Source: Eoetvoesiella caeni (GTDB lineage Bacteria; Pseudomonadota; Gammaproteobacteria; Burkholderiales; Burkholderiaceae_B). Taken from it: 64,000 nucleotides of DNA. The number at the start of each line of letters is the position of its first letter. The stretch's first letter is position 1. Below, one piece after another: positions 58,063-64,000 of this stretch. The position numbers were made by a program, and so were the translations under genes. The notes beneath the pieces are model-generated. The model was not told the DNA's origin and made no database searches. It worked only from the letters and a program-made list of their open reading frames with translations. The stretch lies in assembly GCF_003315175.1 (NCBI RefSeq), contig NZ_QNRQ01000003.1:186001-250000 (forward strand). The letters run 5' to 3'.

Positions 58063-58083
58063 ACGCAAACACTATAATAAAAA

Positions 58084-58656
58084 ATGTCCACACCATTCTT
58101 TAAAGCAACGGGGCCCGCGAGCCCCGTTTTTTTCGGTCCCAAAACCGCTATTCCAAGCCCGGCCGGTAGCGCTTTTTTAAGCCTGGGAAGCACTGCCGCC
58201 GCACTGAAAACCGCCCTGAATGCCGTCGCGGGCCTGGCCGCCGTACTGGCTGTCAGTTTAATTCCGCATGTGGCCGGTGCACAAGCCATGCTGCTGCCCA
58301 CGGTCGACATTTCGGTGGATGGACATGCCGTCAATGCCGAAATCGCGGCAACCGAGGCAAGTCGTGCCCATGGCCTGATGAACCGCAAATCTTTACCGCC
58401 GGACCACGGCATGATTTTCGTCTTCGAGCGCACCGACATGCACTGCTTCTGGATGAAAAACACGCCGCTGCCGCTTTCTATCGCCTTTATCGACGATGAC
58501 GGCACCATAGCCAATATTGCGGATATGCAGCCCTTCGACGAGACTTCGCACTGCCCGGTCCGGCCCGTCCGCTACGCCCTTGAAATGGCGCAGGGCTGGT
58601 TCAAGAGCCATTCAATCGAAGCACCAGCCAAGGTATCCGGCCTGCCCAAGCCATAA
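58084..58656 (+). CDS. DUF192 family exported protein
   Basis: The 190-residue frame has a hydrophobic stretch (LNAVAGLAAVLAVSLIPHVAGAQA, about residues 45-68) that looks like a signal peptide. A DUF192 domain follows, with RSHGLM-like SRAHGLMNRKSL, HGMIFVFE and the cysteine-containing MHCFWMKNTPLPLSIAFID. The function of this family is unknown. The only ATG is at 58084, 22 bases past the cold-shock stop, and the terminator at 58108-58133 lies inside the first 17 codons. A TATAAT at 58073-58078 could drive a leaderless message. If the true start is further in, no good start codon exists before residue 60. Confidence 0.72.
   Translation: MSTPFFKATGPASPVFFGPKTAIPSPAGSAFLSLGSTAAALKTALNAVAGLAAVLAVSLIPHVAGAQAMLLPTVDISVDGHAVNAEIAATEASRAHGLMNRKSLPPDHGMIFVFERTDMHCFWMKNTPLPLSIAFIDDDGTIANIADMQPFDETSHCPVRPVRYALEMAQGWFKSHSIEAPAKVSGLPKP
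58108..58133 (+). terminator. Terminator of the cold-shock gene, inside the next reading frame
   Basis: ACGGGGC (58108-58114) pairs with GCCCCGT (58121-58127) around a 6-base loop and is followed by a T-run to 58133. It is a typical strong Rho-independent terminator, 46 bases after the csp stop. It overlaps the first codons of the DUF192 gene. Confidence 0.85.
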
Positions 58657-58720
58657 GCCCCGCCCGCGGCCTCTATGGCCGCCTGCGCTGGCTACCCCGT
58701 GCAGGCCCCAAGGCCGGGAA

Positions 58721-59926
58721 TTAAACGCGCTCGAGAATGACGGCAATACCCTGACCTACCCCGATGCACATAGTGCACAAGGCGTAGCGTCCACCGCTGC
58801 GGTGCAACTGGTTGACGGCTGCGATGGCCAGGCGGGCCCCGCTGGCGCCCAGAGGATGGCCCAGGGCGATTGCGCCGCCATTGGGGTTGACGCGCGGGTC
58901 GTTGTCGGCCAGCCCCAACTGCCGCATCACGGCAAGCCCTTGGGAAGCAAACGCTTCATTCAGTTCGATAACGTCGATTTGGTCTATCGTAAGTCCGGCG
59001 ATAGCCAATACTTTTTGCGTAGCGGGAGCCGGCCCCATGCCCATGATGCGCGGCTCGACGCCGGCGGTTGCCATGGCCACAACGCGTGCACGCGGCACCA
59101 GGCCTTGCTCTTTGGCGATGGACTCGGAGGCAAGGATCAGGGCGCAGGCGCCGTCGTTGACGCCAGACGCATTGCCGGCCGTAACCGTGCCATCGGGCCG
59201 CACGATCGGCTTCAGGCGCGCCAGGGCTTCCATGGTGGTTTCCCGAGGATGCTCGTCTGTGTCGACCATGATAGGGTCGCCCTTGCGTTGCGGCACGGCA
59301 ACTGCTGCGATTTCTTCTTTCAGTATGCCGGCCTGCTGCGCGGCCGCAGCCTTGGCCTGACTGGCCAAGGCAAAGATATCCTGGTCTTCACGCGACACCT
59401 TGAACTGGTCGGCCACGTTCTCGGCCGTTTCAGGCATGGAGTCGACGCCATACTGGGACTTCATGAGCTTGTTGACGAAGCGCCAGCCTATGGTTGTGTC
59501 GTAGATGGCGGCGCTGCGCGAGAACGCGGACTCGGCCTTGCCCATGACAAAAGGCGCACGGCTCATGCTTTCGACACCGCCGGCCAGCAAGAAGCCGGCA
59601 TCGCCCGAGCGAATAGCGCGGGCGGCCGTGCCGATGGCGTCCAGGCCCGAACCGCACAAGCGGTTGACCGTGCCGCCCGGAACGCCTACCGGCAGGCCGG
59701 CCAGCAATAGCGCCATGCGGGCAACGTTGCGGTTGTCTTCTCCGGCTTGGTTGGCGCAACCGTACAGGACATCGTCCAGGCGCGACCAATCGACATTGGC
59801 ATTGCGCTGCATCAGCGCCTTGATCGGGGCGGCGCCCAGATCGTCGGCACGAACAGTGGCTAGCGAACCGCCGTAGCGCCCGAAAGGAGTACGGATTGCG
59901 TCGCAGATAAAAGCATGAGTAGTCAT
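58721..59926 (-). CDS. pcaF: 3-oxoadipyl-CoA thiolase
   Basis: Thiolase expected to cleave 3-oxoadipyl-CoA to acetyl-CoA and succinyl-CoA, the last step of the beta-ketoadipate or phenylacetate pathways. The 401-residue protein has the thiolase residues Cys91 (NRLCGSGLDA), His357 (GGAIALGHPLGASG) and Cys387 (CTMCIGVGQG). The N-terminus AFICDAIRTPFGRYGGSLA is strongly PcaF/PaaJ-like. No other pca or paa genes are present, so it could serve another pathway as a general thiolase. Confidence 0.83.
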   Translation of the reverse strand: MTTHAFICDAIRTPFGRYGGSLATVRADDLGAAPIKALMQRNANVDWSRLDDVLYGCANQAGEDNRNVARMALLLAGLPVGVPGGTVNRLCGSGLDAIGTAARAIRSGDAGFLLAGGVESMSRAPFVMGKAESAFSRSAAIYDTTIGWRFVNKLMKSQYGVDSMPETAENVADQFKVSREDQDIFALASQAKAAAAQQAGILKEEIAAVAVPQRKGDPIMVDTDEHPRETTMEALARLKPIVRPDGTVTAGNASGVNDGACALILASESIAKEQGLVPRARVVAMATAGVEPRIMGMGPAPATQKVLAIAGLTIDQIDVIELNEAFASQGLAVMRQLGLADNDPRVNPNGGAIALGHPLGASGARLAIAAVNQLHRSGGRYALCTMCIGVGQGIAVILERV

Positions 59927-60052
59927 AGTATGAACCTGAAGCAGCCAAGTAATAAAGGGGGAACAACGGGCGGGCCGACAAGCCTGCCCGTTGGAACACA
60001 GGCGATAACGGACCAGCCGTCGCAGCTACCCATTATCTTATCGCACATACGA

Positions 60053-60076
60053 AAAACCCACTTTGCAGTGGGTTTT
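60053..60076 (-). terminator. Terminator of sodB
   Basis: AAAACCCACT (60053-60062) pairs with AGTGGGTTTT (60067-60076) around a 4-base loop, and on the minus strand a run of five T follows. It is 41 bases past the sodB stop. Confidence 0.88.
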
Positions 60077-60117
60077 CAGGGCGCCTTCGAAGAAGGCTCC
60101 AAGGCCAGGCAGATGGA

Positions 60118-60696
60118 TCAGCCTAGATTCTTGGCCGCGAAATCCCAGTTGGCCAGGTTCCAGAAGCTTTCCAGGTACTTGGGACGGGCATTGCGGTAGT
60201 CGATGTAGTACGCATGTTCCCAGACGTCACAGGTCAGCAAGGCTACGTCGGCGGTAGTCAGCGGTGTGGCTGCATTGCTGGTATTGACGATGTCGAGCGA
60301 ACCATCGGCCTTTTTGACGAGCCATGTCCAGCCCGAGCCAAAATTGCCGGCTGCGGATTTGTTGAAGGCTTCTTTGAATGCGGCAACACTGCCCCATTTG
60401 GCATTGATGGCTTCAAGCAATTTACCGGTGGGCTCGCCGCCGCCCTTGGGCGACATGCTGTTCCAGTAGAAGGTGTGGTTCCAGACCTGAGCCGCATTGT
60501 TGAAAACGCCGCCGGACGATTTTTTGATGATATCTTCGAGCGAAGCGGATTCGAATTCGGTGCCGGCAACCAGGTTGTTCAGGTTGGTGACATAAGCTTG
60601 ATGATGCTTTCCGTAGTGAAACTCGAGGGTTTCCTTGGAAATGGTGGGTGCCAGCGCATCAAGAGCGTAAGGAAGGGGTGGAAGCGTAAATGCCAT
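60118..60696 (-). CDS. sodB: Iron superoxide dismutase
   Basis: Removes superoxide in the cytoplasm. The 192-residue protein has the four metal ligands His27, His74, Asp157 and His161 ([13 protein letters not shown]). The segment [16 protein letters not shown] favours the iron form over manganese. The ATG at 60696 is preceded by AAGGA. Confidence 0.94.
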   Translation of the reverse strand: MAFTLPPLPYALDALAPTISKETLEFHYGKHHQAYVTNLNNLVAGTEFESASLEDIIKKSSGGVFNNAAQVWNHTFYWNSMSPKGGGEPTGKLLEAINAKWGSVAAFKEAFNKSAAGNFGSGWTWLVKKADGSLDIVNTSNAATPLTTADVALLTCDVWEHAYYIDYRNARPKYLESFWNLANWDFAAKNLG

Positions 60697-60879
60697 GTTC
60701 AATATCCTTCAAAAAAAGCCTTGTTTAACCGATTAAAACTCGGACAACCAACAAAAAATCGGGTGACCAACAAAAATTTAATTGTATAGGCAAGCAGTGA
60801 CCGAACGACGATTAACCTCGCAATAACGAGGGCAATCGATCTGGTATGCCCGGCGTCAAGGACGCGGGACGGCCAAGTC

Positions 60880-62211
60880 CTACAATAAACTGGATGCGCG
60901 CAGCACTTCGACATCAGTACTGCCTTGTGCCAATTCCAGATTGAGGCGGTCTCCCTTACTTAAGTCTAACGCATTTTTTACCACCTCTCCTTGGGCATCG
61001 CGCACTATGGCATAGCCGCGGCCCAGAATCTTGGCGGGGCTCAAAGCCTGCAAGGTCAGAAAGGCCGCCGACAAACGCGCACCTTGCTGCGCCAGTTGAC
61101 GCGGGGCCGCGGCGGACAAGCGCAAAACGTTATGCTGCAATTCGCGGCGCAGGCGCGCCGATTGCGGCGCGGCACGCATTAAGCGCGATTGCAGCGCGTC
61201 CAGGCTTGCCGCACGCCTTTCGTAGGGCGCCCCCGCCGCACGCGCCAGCCTGTTCTTCAAGACCTGCAAACGCTCGCTTTGCTGCGCAAGGCGCTGTTGC
61301 GGAGAAACCAGCATGGCCAAAGCCCGGTCAAGCCTGAGGGATGCGCGCTCGATCAAGCGCAACTGTTGTGCGGTCAAGGAGCCAACCGCCGCGGCGACAT
61401 GCGTCAGCAGCGTCTGGCGGGGCGGACAGCAAAGCTCGGCGGCCGCAGTTGGGGTCGGAGCGCGAATGTCGGCGACAAAATCGGCAATGGTGAAGTCCGT
61501 CTCGTGCCCTACCCCGCAAATTATCGGAATGGGGCTGGCCGCGATGGCGCGCGCCAAGGTCTCGTCGTTAAAGCTCCAGAGATCTTCCAGGCTGCCCCCA
61601 CCGCGTACCAGCAAAAGCGTATCGACCTCGTTGCGCTGTATTGCCGCATTCAACGCCTCGGCCAATTGCCCCGCCGCGGCTGCGCCTTGTACCGGCGCAG
61701 GATAAATAATGATATGCACTTGCGGGGCGCGGCGCTCCAGCGCCGACAGCACATCGCGCAACGCCGCGGCAGCCAGCGACGTAATGACGCCGACGGTTCT
61801 GGGTATGGCGGGGATCGGCCGCTTGCGGTCGGTGTCGAAGAGGCCTTCGGCGGCCAGCTTTTCCTTTAATTGCAGAAAAGCTTCGTGCAAATCGCCCAGC
61901 CCCGCCCGTCTCAGGGTTTCGACCTGCAGTTGATAGTCGCCGCGGGCTTCGTACAAAGTGACCGAGGCCCGGAACTCGAAGCGTTCGCCTGCCTTGGGCA
62001 CGAACCCCACCGCCGAAGCACGGCCGCGGAACATGACGGCCCGCACCGAGGCACGTTCGTCCTTTATGGTGAAGTACCAATGCCCCGAGGCGGCCTGAGT
62101 GAAATTCGAGACCTCGCCTTTTACCCATATCTGTGAAAAATGCCCTTCCAGCAGTTGGCCGACCTGCCGGTTAAGCTGCCCGACGGACAAGACGATTTCG
62201 TTTTTCAGCAC
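60880..62211 (-). CDS. xseA: Exodeoxyribonuclease VII large subunit
   Basis: Catalytic subunit of exonuclease VII, which degrades single-stranded DNA to oligonucleotides. The 443-residue protein starts with an OB-fold (LSVGQLNRQVGQLLEGHFSQIWVKGEVSNF), then the nuclease core (VGVITSLAAAALRDVLSALERR, LLVRGGGSLEDLWSFND, GVGHETDFTIAD). A long helical, Gln/Arg-rich C-terminal part follows. The start is the GTG at 62211 with AGGA 7 bases upstream. A longer open frame to 62424 has no family support in its first 71 codons. No xseB is nearby. Confidence 0.93.
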   Translation of the reverse strand: MLKNEIVLSVGQLNRQVGQLLEGHFSQIWVKGEVSNFTQAASGHWYFTIKDERASVRAVMFRGRASAVGFVPKAGERFEFRASVTLYEARGDYQLQVETLRRAGLGDLHEAFLQLKEKLAAEGLFDTDRKRPIPAIPRTVGVITSLAAAALRDVLSALERRAPQVHIIIYPAPVQGAAAAGQLAEALNAAIQRNEVDTLLLVRGGGSLEDLWSFNDETLARAIAASPIPIICGVGHETDFTIADFVADIRAPTPTAAAELCCPPRQTLLTHVAAAVGSLTAQQLRLIERASLRLDRALAMLVSPQQRLAQQSERLQVLKNRLARAAGAPYERRAASLDALQSRLMRAAPQSARLRRELQHNVLRLSAAAPRQLAQQGARLSAAFLTLQALSPAKILGRGYAIVRDAQGEVVKNALDLSKGDRLNLELAQGSTDVEVLRASSLL

Positions 62212-62331
62212 GCAAATATCCTGGAAATGAACGCGGCGCCTATCCGGCAAAAGGCGGAGAAGGCAACCATGAAATGAATCCCTGGATAATACCGTAGGCC
62301 GGCGATGGATGGCAGTGCCGGAGCACGCAGG

Positions 62332-62382
62332 CAAGCCGGTAAAGAACCGGGGGGGAACCCCGACCCCCCCCCTGCCGGCTTG
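62332..62382. repeat. Hairpin with G7 and C9 homopolymer tracts
   Basis: CAAGCCGG (62332-62339) pairs with CCGGCTTG (62375-62382). Inside, a run of seven G (62349-62355) faces nine C (62364-62372), with the short GAACCCCGA-type loop between. Both arms are nearly fully complementary. Long G/C runs like this can slip in copy number. It is upstream of xseA, so it would be in a long xseA leader or promoter. Confidence 0.6.
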
Positions 62383-62592
62383 ATTATTTAAATAGAGTCC
62401 TGAAACTCTGTCCACAGGAAACAAGAGATCGTCATCTTAGTGAAATATCATGCCAATCTAGGCCAAATCTAAAAAAAGTATTAAATAAAAACTCTAACCA
62501 TTTGATATTAAATGTTTTTTGTAAAAAATGATCAGTGGACTTAAATTAGCCACCGAACCTCCAGGCCAATCAAAGCAAGCCTATCCGCCCAC

Positions 62593-62627
62593 TTATGCAC
62601 ATAATTATCCACAGTTTCTGTGGATAG
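62593..62627. other. Cluster of three DnaA boxes
   Basis: TTATGCACA (62593-62601) and TTATCCACA (62605-62613) point forward, and TGTGGATAG (62619-62627, CTATCCACA on the minus strand) points back. The last two form a perfect dyad TATCCACAG-TTT-CTGTGGATA. The first two fully match TTATNCACA; the third differs at one base. An AT-rich tract is just upstream. Confidence 0.6.
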
Positions 62628-62819
62628 ACGCCCAAGAGCATTGCGGCATGCGACTTTAGCTTCTTTTTTGGCGCTATACGGACTTTATGGGCAGTCGATT
62701 TCTCGCGACGCAAGTACTACGCCATTTTGCGGATAAGGCTTTGTCTGCAAGAGCTAAACTACCATTAGAATTATGCAATTCCCATTACACTAACAGCCGT
62801 TGCACGGCGGAGAACAACC

Positions 62820-63437
62820 TTGCTTGAGATCATGCATGATGCCGGGTGGCCCATTTGGCTGCTGCTGTTTACGTCGGTATTCGGGCTGGCCCTTATCATC
62901 GAGCGCTTTCTCTCTCTGCGGAAAAAGCTGATATTGCCGCCCGACCTGCTGTCCCAGGTCATGGACATGGTCCGCCAGGGCAAAGACACCCCGGAAGCCC
63001 TGCGCTTGCTGGCGGCCGATTCCGCCCTGGGCCGCATCTTGGCCGAAGTCGTCGCAGTCAACGCCGAACCCCAGCACCTGCGCCAAACCGCCATTGAGGA
63101 TGCGGGCGCCGACGTCTCGCACCGCCTAAACCGCTACCTGCCGGCCCTGGGTACCGTGGCCGTCGTGTCGCCGTTGCTGGGGCTATTTGGCACGGTCGTC
63201 GGCATGATAGAGATTTTCGGCGCCTATTCGCCCAGCGGCGCGGATCCCTCGCAACTGGCGCGCGGCATTTCCATTGCGCTGTACAACACCGGCTTCGGCA
63301 TACTTATCGCTATTCCAGCCTTGATATTCCACCGCTACTTCCGTTCCCGGGTCGAACACTTTCTGCACCAGATGGAACGCCAGGCCAGCGCGCTGAATCG
63401 TATGCTGGGCAAAGAGCCGCCTCGCCGGCAAGGCTAG
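62820..63437 (+). CDS. exbB: ExbB/TolQ/MotA-family proton channel protein
   Basis: An inner-membrane protein that uses proton flow to energise outer-membrane transport, here probably with the next gene. The 205-residue protein has three membrane segments, including WPIWLLLFTSVFGLALIIERF and the pore helices LGTVAVVSPLLGLFGTVVGMIEIF and ISIALYNTGFGILIAIPALIFHRYF. It starts at TTG 62820 (MLEIMHDAGW) with GGAG at good spacing; ATG 62832 is the alternative. exbB-exbD-lpxK is a known order. Confidence 0.9.
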   Translation: MLEIMHDAGWPIWLLLFTSVFGLALIIERFLSLRKKLILPPDLLSQVMDMVRQGKDTPEALRLLAADSALGRILAEVVAVNAEPQHLRQTAIEDAGADVSHRLNRYLPALGTVAVVSPLLGLFGTVVGMIEIFGAYSPSGADPSQLARGISIALYNTGFGILIAIPALIFHRYFRSRVEHFLHQMERQASALNRMLGKEPPRRQG

Positions 63438-63477
63438 CCGCCATGAAAATCCCCAGGCCTTCGGCCGGAGCCGCCAC

Positions 63478-63894
63478 ATGAATTTTCGCCGCAGACACCG
63501 CAACCAGGACGACCTGGACATCAACCTGATCCCGCTGATCGACGTGCTGCTCGTCATTCTTATTTTTCTTGCGGCGACCACGTCGTTCACCCGCATCAGC
63601 CAGTTGAAGATCGCCCTGCCAGAAGCCAGCGCCGACGCCTCCAGCGACAAGCAGGCCATCAATATCGCGGTCAGCCAGGATGGGCTGTACGCGCTGGACG
63701 GTCAATTGATTTCAGGGCGCGAAACCGCCGACATTGCCGCCGCCCTGCAAAATGACGCCAAGAAGACAGAAGACGCCACGCTAATCATCAACGCCGACGC
63801 GCTAAGCTCGCACGAATCGGTAGTGCGGGTGATGGAAGCCGCGCGCCAGGCCGGCATTCATCGCGTCAACTTCGCCACCCAGAGCACGCCTTGA
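63478..63894 (+). CDS. exbD: ExbD/TolR-family protein
   Basis: Partner of the channel gene upstream. The 138-residue protein has a short cytoplasmic start, one membrane helix with the essential acidic residue (INLIPLIDVLLVILIFLA), and a periplasmic domain. Its stop overlaps the following lpxK by 3 bases (TTGA). Confidence 0.9.
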   Translation: MNFRRRHRNQDDLDINLIPLIDVLLVILIFLAATTSFTRISQLKIALPEASADASSDKQAINIAVSQDGLYALDGQLISGRETADIAAALQNDAKKTEDATLIINADALSSHESVVRVMEAARQAGIHRVNFATQSTP

Positions 63895-64000
63895 AAGCAA
63901 CGGCACGCCTTGTGGACGGCATACACCGCATGTGGCAAACCAAAGGCTTGGCCAGCACTTTGCTGCTGCCTTTGTCATGGCTGGCGCATCTGGCGGTTCT
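63891..64000 (+). CDS. lpxK: 5' end of tetraacyldisaccharide 4'-kinase (partial)
   Basis: The frame runs off the window end. The visible start is TTG 63891 (overlapping the exbD stop), GTG 63912 or ATG 63930. The sequence MWQTKGLASTLLLPLSWLAHLAV resembles the membrane-associated N-terminus of LpxK, which phosphorylates lipid A precursors. The call rests on this short helix and on the exbB-exbD-lpxK order. Confidence 0.65.
   Translation, partial: MKATARLVDGIHRMWQTKGLASTLLLPLSWLAHLAV

Larger units (their letters stand above)
62212..62819. other. Long AT-rich intergenic region between xseA and exbB
   Basis: 608 bp with no supported gene. It holds the homopolymer hairpin at 62332-62382, then an AT-rich stretch (about 62440-62550) with runs such as AAAAAAAG, AAATAAAAAC and TTTTTTG, and then three DnaA boxes at 62593-62627. 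Promoters for the divergent xseA and exbB genes should be here; I could not assign them. Confidence 0.5.

Noticed and set aside
62349-62372. G-quadruplex from the G-runs on the minus strand
   Set aside because: The G9 and G4 tracts do not clearly give four separated runs, and the facing C/G tracts would form a duplex hairpin instead.
62593-62627. Chromosomal replication origin
   Set aside because: Only three DnaA boxes and none of the usual origin neighbours (dnaA, dnaN, gyrB, rpmH, rnpA, gidA) are present in the window.
1-64000. Mobile elements, prophage or CRISPR arrays
   Set aside because: No transposase, integrase or phage genes, no terminal inverted repeats with target duplications, and no regularly spaced short repeats; the only direct repeat is the 47-bp pair.

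Overview
The window looks like a stretch of core chromosome from a betaproteobacterium, most likely Alcaligenaceae (Bordetella, Achromobacter or Pusillimonas relatives). The reasons are the gene orders iscRSUA-hscBA-fdx, tRNA-Leu/tig/clpP/clpX/lon, dapC-dapD-dapE and ribF-ileS-lspA, together with moderately GC-rich, tightly packed genes. The taxonomic call is inference. I see no insertion sequence, prophage, integron, CRISPR array or rRNA operon. The only RNA gene I can support is one tRNA-Leu(UAG).

Layout. 0-5.5 kb: an unidentified 3' gene end, a large MscS-type channel, then ahpC-ahpF with a well-formed OxyR operator and promoter. 5.7-10.2 kb: a methyl-accepting chemotaxis protein, prfB with its programmed +1 frameshift, and lysS. 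10.3-15.5 kb (minus strand): the complete iscR-iscS-iscU-iscA-hscB-hscA-fdx operon behind an IscR box. 15.7-20.6 kb: a low-molecular-weight tyrosine phosphatase, uvrB, an aromatic aminotransferase, and lexA with a perfect SOS box. 20.8-27.2 kb (minus strand): lon, clpX, clpP, tig and tRNA-Leu, with a sigma-32-like promoter in front of lon. 27.3-33.5 kb (plus strand): dapC, dapD, dapE, prmB and an ABC-F ATPase. 33.7-39.7 kb (minus strand): purN-rsmB and desaturase-uvrD pairs. 39.7-47 kb (plus strand): ribF, ileS, lspA, coaBC, dut and a ChaA-type antiporter. 47-57.6 kb (minus strand): a small iron-permease-family protein, putA joined to pqiABC by overlapping frames, then clpA and clpS. 57.8-64 kb: a cold-shock gene, a DUF192 protein, an isolated 3-oxoadipyl-CoA thiolase, sodB, xseA, a long AT-rich intergenic region with DnaA boxes, then exbB, exbD and the start of lpxK.

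How the genes fit together. Several stress and quality-control circuits lie close together: peroxide defence (OxyR to ahpCF, and sodB), Fe-S assembly (IscR feedback), SOS (lexA, uvrB, uvrD) and proteolysis (Tig, ClpXP, Lon, ClpAS). The cspD-like/clpS/clpA and tig/clpP/clpX/lon neighbourhoods follow known proteobacterial order. Many genes overlap by 4-11 bases (purN/rsmB, desaturase/uvrD, dapD/dapE, prmB/ABC-F, ribF/ileS/lspA, pqiA/pqiB/pqiC/putA, exbD/lpxK), which suggests translational coupling.

I did not find a convincing new multi-gene system. The most interesting items are small: paired DnaA boxes in hairpin geometry at two non-origin sites, a homopolymer G/C hairpin upstream of xseA, a csp terminator lying inside the following DUF192 reading frame, putA chained to pqiABC, a desaturase-uvrD couple behind an unassigned palindromic operator, a Glu in place of the general-acid Asp in the tyrosine phosphatase, and an enlarged cysteine loop in IscR. 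All boundaries and functions were read by eye, with no database search.
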